Assembly (NCBI GenBank): GCA_910574285.1
Contig: CAJTAL010000048.1
Location: forward strand, 648-33,179
Direction: 5' to 3'
Source: Lachnospiraceae bacterium
Lineage (GTDB): Bacteria; Bacillota; Clostridia; Lachnospirales; Lachnospiraceae
Length of the DNA: 32,532 nt
Under the pieces are notes generated by a model that made no database searches, was not told the DNA's origin, and worked only from the letters and a program-made list of their open reading frames with translations. The number at the start of each line of letters is the position of its first letter. Positions within the stretch are counted from its first letter, which is position 1. This document shows positions 17,561 through 25,092 of the stretch, piece after piece. The position numbers and the translations under genes were made by a program.

Positions 17561-17594
17561 GCTTGTTCCTCTTATCGAGAAAGGCAAGCAACGC
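17553..17594 (-). pseudogene. Remnant of holin-like toxin, last 13 codons
   Basis: On the minus strand these codons read ALLAFLDKRNKRK then stop, identical in protein to the end of the intact toxin at 27149-27265. Upstream the similarity ends and a stop codon follows four codons away, so the membrane segment and start are gone. Confidence 0.75.
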
Positions 17595-17605
17595 TTTAGT
17601 GATTT

Positions 17606-17671
17606 ATTATGGAAAGTCTTTTCTTTTTTCCCATTTTTGAGGGAATCTTACGAAGAAAGACTTTCCATAAT
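17606..17671. repeat. Long inverted repeat beside the recombinase
   Basis: Sixteen-base arms (ATTATGGAAAGTCTTT at 17606-17621 and its exact complement at 17656-17671) are separated by 34 nt, which contain an inner CCC/GGG pair and a poly-T run. It starts 3 bp after the recombinase stop. It may be the transcription terminator, or an end or crossover site of the recombinase element. Confidence 0.7.
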
Positions 17672-17673
17672 TA

Positions 17674-18688
17674 TTAAATGAGTTCTTTTAGCCATGCAAT
17701 CAGATCAGCTTTTTCCTGCCTGTCAAATTTTTCTTCTGGAAGTATGGATGCAGATGCTTCTTCTATTGCCTTTCTTTTTATTTCTGGGTTAGCACGTGCA
17801 TATATTTCTGTAGTTGTAATGGAAGAATGACCGAGGAAATCCCGGATATATACAAGGTTGACACCACCTTCCAGCAGATGCATGCTTTTACTGTGGCGCA
17901 GTGTGTGCGGAGACACTTTATCAGGATATAAAACAGGATTCTGCTCCCGTGCCAGCCGGACATATTTTTTCAGGATATAAGCGATTCCCGCTCTGGTGAG
18001 TTTTTTCCCTGAATGGCTGTAAAACAGCGGCATTTCTGCTGAAATCTGCTTTGTGTCTGATAAATAGTTTTTTATTATATTTGCAGTCTGCGGCATGAGT
18101 GGGACGATCCTTGTTTTATTCCCTTTTCCAGTGACTTTAACGGTATAAGGTTTCTGTAGCTGTATATCGCCTGTCCTTAAATCCGCAATCTCCTGCACTC
18201 TTGCACCGGAATCATACATCAATGCCAGCAATGCAAGATCCCTCCGGCCTGCAGGTTCCATGCAGTCTGGCATTTCCAGGAGGCGTATTCCCTGTATGGA
18301 TATATAGTCCACGGGCATCTTTTCAGCTTTTTTCAGACGAATGCTGAGAACAGACCGGCACTGTTCCATATATGCAGGGGTGTCCATCAATACATACCTG
18401 AAAAAGGCATGTATTGCCGCAAGTCTCTGGTTCCTGCTGGATGCAGTATAGGATCTTTCTGTCTCCAGCCAGACAAGGAATTCTTCTATATATTCTTTTG
18501 TAATACAGGAAAACTGGATGGTGGATGGTGGATGCTTTTTTCCCATATACCTGCTCATGGTAGCGGAAAAGCAGTACAAAAGTATCCCTGTAAGAACTGA
18601 CTGTATTACGGCTGTAGCCTGTATGGGATGGCAGGTGTTTCAAAAAATAGGAAGACAAAAGACTTGAAAAATCATTGTATTTATCCAT
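17674..18688 (-). pseudogene. Tyrosine recombinase (phage-integrase family), frameshifted
   Basis: The C-terminal frame (301 codons from 18579) carries a complete tyrosine recombinase catalytic domain: Arg in DSGARVQEIADLR, HTLRHS, LGHSS and the nucleophile Tyr in TTTEIYAR. The N-terminal SAM-like domain (MDKYNDFSSLLSSYFLKHLP onward) is in another frame, starting at the ATG 18688 behind GGAGGTG. The frames join at GYGKK-type codons in a run of six A near 18535-18545: one A fewer would restore a single protein of about 335 residues. It is therefore a frameshift mutant, unless the A-run supports slippage. The start overlaps the end of another recombinase fragment (TGATATG). Such tandem overlapping recombinases resemble Tn554-like or recombinase-in-trio elements. 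Confidence 0.8.
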
Positions 18689-18689
18689 A

Positions 18690-18911
18690 TCACACCTCCG
18701 GGAAAATATCATGGTAGATCCCGGACATGGAATCCGTTATGGAATCTCTTGTTTCAAATGTCAGGCGCAGATATTTTTCAGTACTGCGGATGCTTCCATG
18801 TCCAAGATAAGTGCTGAGTATAGGAAGGGCATAATAAAGATCGCAGCCTTCCCGGTCCATTTTTTCCAGTGCGTGCACCGCAAATGTATGCCGGATAATA
18901 TCTGAAAGTTT
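18690..18911 (-). pseudogene. C-terminal fragment of a second tyrosine recombinase
   Basis: The reading frame KLSDIIRHTFAVHALEKM, then LSTYLGHGSIRSTEKYLRLT, holds the HxxR, LGH and catalytic Tyr motifs of a tyrosine recombinase, about 70 residues in all. Everything upstream is missing: the frame meets a stop near 18930, close to the divergent gene at 18964. Its stop (TGA) overlaps the start region of the next recombinase. Confidence 0.75.
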
Positions 18912-18963
18912 GGATATTTTTTGGTATGATTACCCTATCAACTAATGATAGGAGGATCAATTT

Positions 18964-19446
18964 ATGTGCTTTGAAAATTTAAAGAGCAAACATCAAGAGT
19001 TGCTACAGTTCCTAAAAACCGAAAATTATTCTGCTACAACAATCCGCATTGTAGCCAACGAGATCACGGTTATTATTGAAAATGCGGAAGAATTCGGTTG
19101 GCGAACTTACCAGGATGTCTACCCTACCTATGAAGCCCAAGACCTGTCCAAAGACGTCCTGCGCAGTAAGCGGCATTGTCTCCGGATGCTTAAACGATTT
19201 GATATCCAGGGCGAATTCCCTGACAGAACTCGGAGAAGCTATGTATTTGAAAGTGATGTGTACGAAAACCTGCCGGATGAATTCAAGGAACTTATAATGT
19301 TTGTAAGCGATGAATAATCCACCATCATCCATCGCTATAAAAAATTCGTCGCCAAAATAGAGGACATTATCAGACTGGTATCTGCCCCCGATTTTCAGGC
19401 GTCTCAGTTTCTGTACTCATTACCCCTGAACAACGCTCCTTTATGA
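18964..19446 (+). pseudogene. N-terminal part of a third recombinase-like gene, interrupted
   Basis: This plus-strand frame begins with ATG behind AGGAGG. It encodes MCFENLKSKHQELLQFLKTE and further helical sequence (NYSATTIRIVANEI, EFGWRTYQDVYP) of the SAM-like N-terminal type seen in some Clostridia tyrosine recombinases. A TAA at 19315 ends the first 117 residues. The same frame continues after it (STIIHRYKKFVAKIEDIIRL) to a stop at 19446, at the edge of the IS66 remnant. No catalytic domain follows. Assignment to recombinases is by general pattern and is tentative; it could be a different helical protein. Confidence 0.5.
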
Positions 19447-19448
19447 AT

Positions 19449-19583
19449 TCACTGTGTCTCATTGAGGTTGGCAACAGTTGCCTGCAGATCAGCTATGGTC
19501 TGACGCAGTTCCTTGATCTGTTCATCTTTTTGTTCAATCATCTTTTGCATGATCCCAATCAGCATCTCTGTATGGTCTTCCAC
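19449..19583 (-). pseudogene. tnpC: IS66 transposase TnpC, first 44 codons only
   Basis: A GTG start at 19583 with GGAGG upstream opens a frame ending ELRQTIADLQATVANLNETQ. This is the N-terminal coiled-coil leader of IS66 transposases, which normally continues for over 400 residues with a DDE domain. Here a stop follows directly at the junction with the recombinase fragment, so the transposase is lost. Confidence 0.7.
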
Positions 19584-19690
19584 AGTATCCTTGCCTCCTC
19601 TTTTGTGTTTTCTCTTATTATAAAGAAAAACAGAACAGCCTGCAAACGAGCTTGAAAGGGGGGATTGGACATTTTGACGAAAAAACGATC

Positions 19691-19813
19691 TGTGGATAAC
19701 TTCTGAAAACAGCAGGTTTCCAAGTCCTTCAGGAGATGTTATCCACATGGATTTCTAAAAACAGGAAAGCTGGCGGGGATAATCCCTCATTGTCTGTGTC
19801 CGTTTGTGGACAA
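19691..19813. other. Three DnaA-box-like sites beside an AT-rich stretch
   Basis: TTATCCACA occurs exactly at 19739-19747 and, inverted, at 19691-19699. A third inverted site reads TTGTCCACA (19805-19813, one base off). AT-rich sequence follows (about 19814-19880). They lie in the 335-bp gap between tnpB and the tnpC remnant, which has no other feature. They may be a fragment of an origin, a DnaA-titrating site, or chance. Confidence 0.4.
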
Positions 19814-19918
19814 CCGTTTTTTATAGCTATTTCCAGCGCAAAATAAAATTTTTAAATTCTCTGTTTTTCACAAAAATAATCAGAAATCCCTCTTTTGCGA
19901 GGGGCGCAGCGCCTTTGG

Positions 19919-20233
19919 CTAGTCAATGGAAAGCCCTTCCATGAGCCAGCGATATTCCTGGCGGGAAAGAGTACGGACTTCAGATGCATTGCGCGGCCAC
20001 TGGAACTTACCGGAGTCCAGCCGCATATACAGCAGTACAAAACCAGTCTTACCATGATGCAGTGCTTTCAGGCGGTCGGATTTTCTGCCGCAGAAGAGAT
20101 AAAGCGCATTTGCATAGGGGTCCATCTGGTAGGTGTCCCGGATGATCGCCATAAGTCCATCGATCGAGAGGCGCATATCCGTGCGCCCTGTGACCAGATA
20201 GAGTTTTGATACTCCGGAAAGATCGCCTAACAT
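19919..20233 (-). CDS. tnpB: IS66 family accessory protein TnpB
   Basis: The 104-residue product is the IS66 Orf2/TnpB protein, needed with the transposase for IS66 movement but of unclear activity. The family pattern is complete: KLYLVTGRTDMRLSIDGLMA, DPYANALYLFCGRKSDRLKA and GFVLLYMRLDSGKFQWPR. The ATG overlaps the tnpA stop (ATGTTAG), the typical coupled arrangement. Confidence 0.93.
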   Translation of the reverse strand: MLGDLSGVSKLYLVTGRTDMRLSIDGLMAIIRDTYQMDPYANALYLFCGRKSDRLKALHHGKTGFVLLYMRLDSGKFQWPRNASEVRTLSRQEYRWLMEGLSID

Positions 20234-20615
20234 GATTCTAGCAGGACCTGGAACAGATTTGAGATGACTTCCTTTCCTGCATGGTTTGTAACTTCCATGT
20301 GGATTCCATGGAAGTTCAGACAGACGGCGGCTCTGCCCTCATCTGTGAGGGCAGAGAACTTTGTAGATCTGTCGTCAGAGAGGGTCTGCGCAACGCCCAG
20401 GCAGACAACCTCCTGTTTTTCCTGATGTAGATCTGTGGCAGGTTTTTGTGGGATTGTATAACCCTTCTGCCGAAGCTGCCGTGTATGGTAATAAAGTGCC
20501 TTGGCTGTTATGCCGTGCTGCTTACACCAATCTTTGACTTTTAGTTACTGGTCCTGCATTCTGTGATCAGATCAAACCATTCCTGATCCGTATGTTTGAT
20601 ACGTTTTTGAGCCAT
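20227..20615 (-). pseudogene. tnpA: IS66 TnpA, frameshifted
   Basis: From the ATG at 20615 (GGAG upstream) the frame reads MAQKRIKHTDQEWFDLITEC then RTSN and a TAA near 20544. The rest of the protein continues one frame over as VKDWCKQHGITAKALYYHTR, QLRQKG and so on to the stop at 20227. One base change in length around AGTAACTAAAAGTC would restore it. The helix-turn-helix pattern is that of IS66 Orf1. Confidence 0.85.
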
Positions 20616-20895
20616 TGACAGCTCACTCCTTCCTACTGTATGAATGGTATAAATAGAGCATGTGTGCGCAGGGCAGATGAACGGCTTTGAAATGCCCTAC
20701 CCTAGATGCAAGAACTCGAGAATCGATGTAGAAGTATCTCCATTTATATAGAGTATTGCACAGATTCGAAGAGCTGTAAAACCGTCATGTTATTCATCGC
20801 TTACACTTCGTGTTCCCATACTTCCTCTCCCCTTTCTTTTCAAATTAAATAGGCCTTCCAGACCTCTTTGGCGTATGTATGGCGGACTATATCGA

Positions 20896-20942
20896 GGCAT
20901 AGAAAAACGGAGCTGCGTAAAACAGCCCCGTTTTTCTATGCC
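20896..20942. terminator. Bidirectional terminator
   Basis: Twenty-base arms (20896-20915 and 20923-20942) match with one mismatch around a 7-nt loop. The outer part is an A-tract on one side and T-tract on the other, so a GC-rich inner stem followed by TTTTT exists in both directions. It lies 157 bp downstream of the AAA-ATPase gene stop and just outside the IS66 end. Other sequence between 20616 and 21098 shows no gene. Confidence 0.65.
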
Positions 20943-21098
20943 CTGATCGGTCTAAAAATTTTAAACTGCCACTGACCGTTTCCCTCTTCTTCTTTGTCCT
21001 CATGGACTTATTATTGCTTTTTTGTCTCAGATGGCATGAAAAAAGCCCTGAAACATATCTTGCCTCAGAGCTTTCCTGTATCTGTATCTGTATTTATT

Positions 21099-22793
21099 TT
21101 ATCTGTTTTCTGCCAGCATGACCCTGCACCGCTTTTTATAACAGGCAATCCCGTATTTCAGGATCTTCTCTACCCCGTCATCTTCAAGATCATCTTCATA
21201 CTTTGTATATTCGATCTGTTTTAATGCCTCCTTACAAGCCCCATTAAGATCTCCGTCATGGGCATATTTCACTTCTATGATAATCCCCATATCCCCGGTA
21301 TCCGGCTCTGCAAGGATATCCGCATAGCCCTCTCCCATTTCCCGGTTGGAAGAAATGCCCCAACGGGTTTTCACTCCTAAGATTCCAAGTAAAATACCAT
21401 GATAGAAATTTTCTTTCATCTCTGTTCTTGCAGCCGTATCCCGGATACTAATAGTCTTCCTTAAATATTCAGTGAAAATCTTTTCTACATTTTCTGTATC
21501 TTCATTCCGCAAAGCATCGCAGAAACGGTTCAGCATCTCCCCGTCTTCCCGGACACTCTCCTTAAAGAACTCCATGATCTGCGTCTCAAAAATATCCCGG
21601 ATTGCCAGATTGGGGATCGCCAGTTTCATCTGCCTTCCTTCCGCTCTTCCACGCTGGGTCAGGTATCCAGTGGTAAAAAGAAGGCTCCAGATATTGTCAA
21701 TGCTCTGATAAACTTCCGCATAGGTAAGCTCCTGATGGATTTCCTTTGTAATGACTTCCCCTGCCACCAGACGCTCAATCTCCCTTTTGGTCGTAGCATT
21801 TGCCGATTCTTCTATAAACCGTTTCACCGCGTCATTGCTGCTGGTATTGATCCAGTAGTTTTCCGGCTGCACATCCGGGTTGCTCCTAATCCTGTCGCAG
21901 TGGTTCAGTACATCCCATGGGCAGTACACTTCTGCATTTCCAAACTGGTAACCGTCATACCATCTCTTTACTTCCTCATAGTGGTCCGGTACGCCATAAT
22001 ACTCCAGAAGGGCTCTTACCTCTTTGTCTGTAAACCCGAAGTATTCATCAAAACGCTCATCCGCAACCGTCAATACCTTCAGGTTATTAAGCCCGGTAAA
22101 GATACTTTCCTTTGAAATCCGCAGGCACCCGGTCAGCACCGCTAGTTTCAGGCTGTTGTTCGTCTTCAGCGCCTCTCCAAGCAGGCTCCGAATCAGGGCG
22201 ATCATCTGGTCATAGTACCCATTCGCATGAGCCTTTGCCAATGGGACATCATATTCATCAATCAGCACGATCACTTTTGAACCATAATGTTTTTCCAGCA
22301 TCCCCGACAACTGCCTTAAGCTATTGCCAAATGTTCCCTCATTCATATTTTTATCCAAAAGGTCTTTGTACGCTGCTTTATCATGTTCATTCAGTTTTTC
22401 ACTTTCCAGAAGGAAGTAAAACTTTGCCACCGCTTCCATGATAACCTGAACTGCCATTTGATAAGCTGTCTCATAAGTTCTTGCATCAATCCCTTTCAGG
22501 GAAACGGAAATAACCGGATATTTCCCCATATATTCCTCACAGAGCACAGTTTCCTTAGAAATATCCAGCCCGTCAAAAATACGCTTATCCCCTTTCAGTG
22601 AGAAAAAATGCTCCAGCATACTCATATTCAGCGTTTTCCCAAATCTCCTGGGGCGGGTGAACAAATTTACTTCTCCCCAGTTGTTAAGAAGTTCCCTGAT
22701 CAACCCAGTTTTATCAATATAGTAAAAATCCTCGGAACGAAGTTTTTCAAAATTTTCAATCCCAATCGGTAATTTCTTCTTTCTCATCTCCAT
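21099..22793 (-). CDS. AAA-ATPase-like protein with PD-(D/E)XK nuclease-like C-terminus
   Basis: This 564-residue protein fits the AAA-ATPase_like plus PDDEXK_9 (DUF1703) architecture common in gut Clostridia and Bacteroidetes. The N-terminal IGIENFEKLRSEDFYYIDKT leads into a Walker A-like RPRRFGKTLN and a Walker B VIVLIDEYD. The C-terminal domain has GYADILAEP followed by IIIEVKYA, the D...ExK nuclease core. It has its own promoter candidate (22856-22884) and an AGGAG site. These genes occur in many copies per genome and are often linked to mobile DNA; their role is unproven, with defence or toxin-like roles suggested by architecture only. Confidence 0.88.
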   Translation of the reverse strand: MEMRKKKLPIGIENFEKLRSEDFYYIDKTGLIRELLNNWGEVNLFTRPRRFGKTLNMSMLEHFFSLKGDKRIFDGLDISKETVLCEEYMGKYPVISVSLKGIDARTYETAYQMAVQVIMEAVAKFYFLLESEKLNEHDKAAYKDLLDKNMNEGTFGNSLRQLSGMLEKHYGSKVIVLIDEYDVPLAKAHANGYYDQMIALIRSLLGEALKTNNSLKLAVLTGCLRISKESIFTGLNNLKVLTVADERFDEYFGFTDKEVRALLEYYGVPDHYEEVKRWYDGYQFGNAEVYCPWDVLNHCDRIRSNPDVQPENYWINTSSNDAVKRFIEESANATTKREIERLVAGEVITKEIHQELTYAEVYQSIDNIWSLLFTTGYLTQRGRAEGRQMKLAIPNLAIRDIFETQIMEFFKESVREDGEMLNRFCDALRNEDTENVEKIFTEYLRKTISIRDTAARTEMKENFYHGILLGILGVKTRWGISSNREMGEGYADILAEPDTGDMGIIIEVKYAHDGDLNGACKEALKQIEYTKYEDDLEDDGVEKILKYGIACYKKRCRVMLAENR

Positions 22794-22855
22794 CTCTTTT
22801 CACACTCCTTCCGTCATCTTCAAACTGTTTTCTGCCTCAGATTCTATTCCTATTC

Positions 22856-22884
22856 ATTATAGCAACTAAGCAGCCACATTTCCA
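22856..22884 (-). promoter_or_regulatory. Promoter of the AAA-ATPase-like gene
   Basis: TATAAT (22856-22861, minus strand) is 17 bp from TGGAAA (22879-22884). The -35 hexamer lies in the last codons of the upstream DUF3854 gene. Confidence 0.5.
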
Positions 22885-23825
22885 TAGGAATCTTCCGGTT
22901 CCCGAAGCTCCCAGTCATCAATCCCTTTATACTGCTCCTGCCACATGCCTTCCTCGTCTGTATCCCACGCCGCACGGTGACAGCTTAAAGAAAGTTCCTC
23001 ACAGATTTCATAAAGCTTAAGGCAGCTTTTGCGGATCTGCTCCCGCTTATCCCTCTTTTTCGGGCAGTCCGGGCCGTCCGCACTGCAGGTCCTGCATGCA
23101 GTTCCATAGTCCTCCCTGCAGGTAAGGCGCATCAGCTTGTCCATGTCATTTGCTTCTACCACCTCCCGGAGGCCGCGCTCTTTTAGCTGAACCAGCATCT
23201 GTTTTAGCTCCTTATAGTTCATGACGCCAGGATTCCCGATATAAGTTTCCCCTGTCCGCTGGTGGGTGATCTCCGCCTTCAGGATCCCTTCCGTCACAAA
23301 CACCCTCCGGGCTTCTGGATCTCCCGAAAGGCTGACCGGGCTTCCCGGTGAACATCCCTTATTTAATTTCGCGCTGCTGAGCCAGACATATTTCCGCTTC
23401 TGGTAAGGAACATCAAGCCGGATCTGGAACGCTGCCAGATAACCGTCCACCGACCAGGCCGGACGGAGATAGCCGCTGTTCTTTTTATAAAAGGCAGCCT
23501 CCCAGTCACCATTCCGGTTGACGAAGAATCCGGGCACTCCCTTCAGGTTACAGCCGGATTTTATGAGCCTCCTTGCGACTGCTACCGAATCCTCCGGGCA
23601 GGTACTTCTGTACCCAAGCCGCTCCATCCGGGAGATTTCCTCCTCCTTAAGGCCGCGCCTTCTTAAATCTTCCTTATGGGGATGGGATAGTCTTAACAGC
23701 TTCAGCATCTCCCGGTAAACAGCATCCCGATTTTCGTAATCTGCCGGCTCTGCCAGCTGCTCCTTGCACTGCTTTTCTCTTAACATCACCCGTTTCTGGC
23801 GCATTTTACATTCCTGCATCCCCAT
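22866..23825 (-). CDS. DUF3854-like (Toprim-related) replication protein
   Basis: The roughly 319-residue product resembles DUF3854 proteins, Toprim-like domains found beside or fused to CHC2 zinc fingers in conjugative and integrative elements. Visible features are KGVPGFFVNRNGDWEAAFYK, RRVFVTEGILKAEITHQRTG (the acidic TEG of Toprim-like folds), IGNPGVMNYKEL, VVEANDMD, and a cysteine-rich insert (CRTCSADGPDCPKK). The start is ambiguous because the frame is open upstream; ATG at 23825 follows GAGGAA and overlaps the end of the CHC2 gene by 20 bp, so the two are probably coupled. Together they look like a split primase. No clear replicon function is proven. Confidence 0.65.
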   Translation of the reverse strand: MGMQECKMRQKRVMLREKQCKEQLAEPADYENRDAVYREMLKLLRLSHPHKEDLRRRGLKEEEISRMERLGYRSTCPEDSVAVARRLIKSGCNLKGVPGFFVNRNGDWEAAFYKKNSGYLRPAWSVDGYLAAFQIRLDVPYQKRKYVWLSSAKLNKGCSPGSPVSLSGDPEARRVFVTEGILKAEITHQRTGETYIGNPGVMNYKELKQMLVQLKERGLREVVEANDMDKLMRLTCREDYGTACRTCSADGPDCPKKRDKREQIRKSCLKLYEICEELSLSCHRAAWDTDEEGMWQEQYKGIDDWELREPEDSYGNVAA

Positions 23826-24114
23826 CGGCAATTTCTTCCTGTATCTTCCAGTAAGCCCTCTGGTAACGGTTCGCCCCATAAATCCCCTGAAGCTCCGCAT
23901 ACAACGTCAGCATGTTGCCGCCTGCCTCGCAATGGAAACAGTGGTAGACATTCACAAGCTCGCCGTTCTTGATCACGATAAAATTGCATTTCCCTCTCTC
24001 GTCCCCGCAGAAGGGGCAGACCACGTTATAGGAGTTCTCGTCTCCGCCAGGAAGCCTTGACACCCCCAGCAGTGCGCCCACATCTGTAATGGTAAATGGT
24101 TTTGCTTTCATTTC
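23806..24114 (-). CDS. CHC2 zinc-finger (DnaG-type) protein
   Basis: The 102-residue protein carries a zinc-binding domain of the DNA primase CHC2 type: CPFC (Cys32, Cys35) and YHCFHC (Cys58, Cys61), followed by EAGGNMLTLYAELQ, as in DnaG N-termini. ATG 24114 was chosen because GGAGTGAGG lies directly upstream, while the longer frame runs into a terminator. It overlaps the DUF3854 gene, its likely partner, in an ICE-derived module. Confidence 0.82.
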   Translation of the reverse strand, partial: EMKAKPFTITDVGALLGVSRLPGGDENSYNVVCPFCGDERGKCNFIVIKNGELVNVYHCFHCEAGGNMLTLYAELQGIYGANRYQRAYWKIQEEIADGDAGM

Positions 24115-24170
24115 CTCACTCCTAACCGACAGAACCCGCCAACGGCGGATTCCCCCTTGTACTGTGTGAC

Positions 24171-24200
24171 AAAAAACATGGCCCCGTGAAAGGACCATGT
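24171..24200 (-). terminator. Terminator between the truncated gene and the CHC2 gene
   Basis: ACATGG (24176-24181) pairs with CCATGT (24195-24200), extended by two GC pairs with a bulge. On the minus strand six T follow. It ends the transcript of the truncated gene at 24211-24373. Confidence 0.65.
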
Positions 24201-24210
24201 CTGTTCATTC

Positions 24211-24373
24211 TTATGCTGCCTGCTGTTCTACCACCAGATCCTGGTTTTCAAGGAGAAGCTTTGCGGCCGCGACCATGCCCTGATCCGTCCCTTTGTAACG
24301 GTTGGCGATCCATTTCACGGCTTCCCTGCACTTTATCCCGGAATTCATCATCTCCCCAAGGGTCTTTCCATTA
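24211..24373 (-). pseudogene. C-terminal fragment of an unidentified gene cut by an insertion
   Basis: The frame GKTLGEMMNSGIKCREAVKW and on to LLLENQDLVVEQQAA then stop looks like real coding sequence by composition. It is followed by its own terminator. Upstream it meets the 338-bp element at 24374 and a stop, and the missing N-terminal part is not found on the far side. I do not recognise the family. Confidence 0.5.
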
Positions 24374-24711
24374 TGATTATTCTAATGCTTGAGAGCCACC
24401 AATTTAATCCTTGGGAGCCACTTATAATTTAATGCTTGAGAGCCATTACAATATACTAGATATAGTATGTCTATTATTTACCGCTTATAACATTGTCTCA
24501 GAATAGTTTTAGACCTGCAAGGGTAAATACACTGTGTTGCAGCCCCTGCAGGTCTAAAACTATTCTGAGATAGGATAATCAAGCGGTTAAGGATAAGTGT
24601 ACTTTGATCATAGATACACTATATATTGCGGTGGCTCTGAAAGATTAAAATAGACTTGTATTGATGGCTCTGAAGCCTTAGAACAGCGGCTCTCAAGCAT
24701 TAAAATAATCA
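24374..24711. mobile_element. Non-autonomous IS21-like element (MITE), 338 bp
   Basis: Both ends begin TGATTATT and carry three spaced copies each of a TAATGCTTGAGAGCCA-type repeat, inverted between ends: left about 24382-24397, 24404-24419 and 24430-24445; right about 24634-24704. Several end repeats and TG...CA termini are typical of IS21-family elements. There is no transposase frame inside. No target duplication is visible, and the left-flanking gene is not resumed on the right, so a deletion or recombination followed insertion. The family assignment comes from end structure only. Confidence 0.65.
24496..24570. repeat. 24-bp perfect inverted repeat in the element core
   Basis: Arms 24496-24519 and 24547-24570 are exact complements (each contains GTTTTAGACCTGCA or its complement), with a 27-nt loop. 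Outer pairs CCGCTT (24481-24486) and AAGCGG (24581-24586) extend the structure. The RNA or single strand would be very stable. There is no flanking T-run. Confidence 0.85.
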
Positions 24712-24782
24712 CAAATCTCTTAGTATTCTCATATCCATATTTTTTATCAATCAAAAATATAAGCACCATTTAATAATTAGAA

Positions 24783-24819
24783 AAGAGTTATAGTACTTCA
24801 CCACCGTACCATAACTCTT
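24783..24819 (-). terminator. Hairpin, possible terminator
   Basis: Fourteen-base arms (24783-24796 and 24806-24819) pair with one mismatch. On the minus strand the stem is followed by TTTTC. It would end transcription of the degenerate frame at 24834-24996. Confidence 0.5.
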
Positions 24820-24833
24820 ACTAATCCTTCATG

Positions 24834-24996
24834 TTAAACAGCCAAATAAATATTTGCTGTTATCTCAGAAAATGCTCTTAAGTTCACTTGCTTCTGCCTG
24901 TCTCTGGAAAATCACGAGCATCTTGCACAGTTATCTTCTTGTTTAACAGGAATACCCCTATTTCTGGGACATAGCTTCCTCAATCGAAACTGTCAT
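24834..24996 (-). pseudogene. Degenerate small gene remnant
   Basis: Starting at an ATG behind CAAGG, three consecutive frames read as one sensible small protein: MTVSIEEAMSQK, then IGVFLLNKKITVQDARDFPE, then VNLRAFSEITANIYLAV and stop. Two frameshifts separate them (near AAATAGGGG and AGCAAGTGAAC). It is followed by the hairpin at 24783-24819. I do not recognise the family. The rest of 24712-25092 holds AT-rich sequence and the TTGTGTG-type repeats noted in the findings. Confidence 0.4.
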
Positions 24997-25092
24997 CCTT
25001 GATTTTATAGGGTTTTAAGGGCTATTTGTGTGCTACTTGTGTGTAACGCACCTAAATTTTTATCAATTTTTGAACACTTACAGACACTTTCT

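Larger units (their letters stand above)
19447..20804 (-). mobile_element. IS66-family element, truncated, one terminus kept
   Basis: On the minus strand the order is tnpA (frameshifted), tnpB (intact) and the first 44 codons of tnpC, the IS66 gene order. The upstream terminus is visible as GTAAGCGATGAATAACATGA (its complement ends at 20804); GTAAGCG is the typical IS66 end. The other end and almost all of tnpC are missing, so the element cannot move by itself. The left limit is approximate. Confidence 0.85.

Noticed and set aside
24503-24563. GTTTTAGA...TCTAAAAC resembles a type II CRISPR repeat/anti-repeat pair.
   Set aside because: There is no repeat array, no spacer and no cas gene. The perfect pairing extends well beyond the motif, and the structure sits inside a transposon-like element, so coincidence is more likely.
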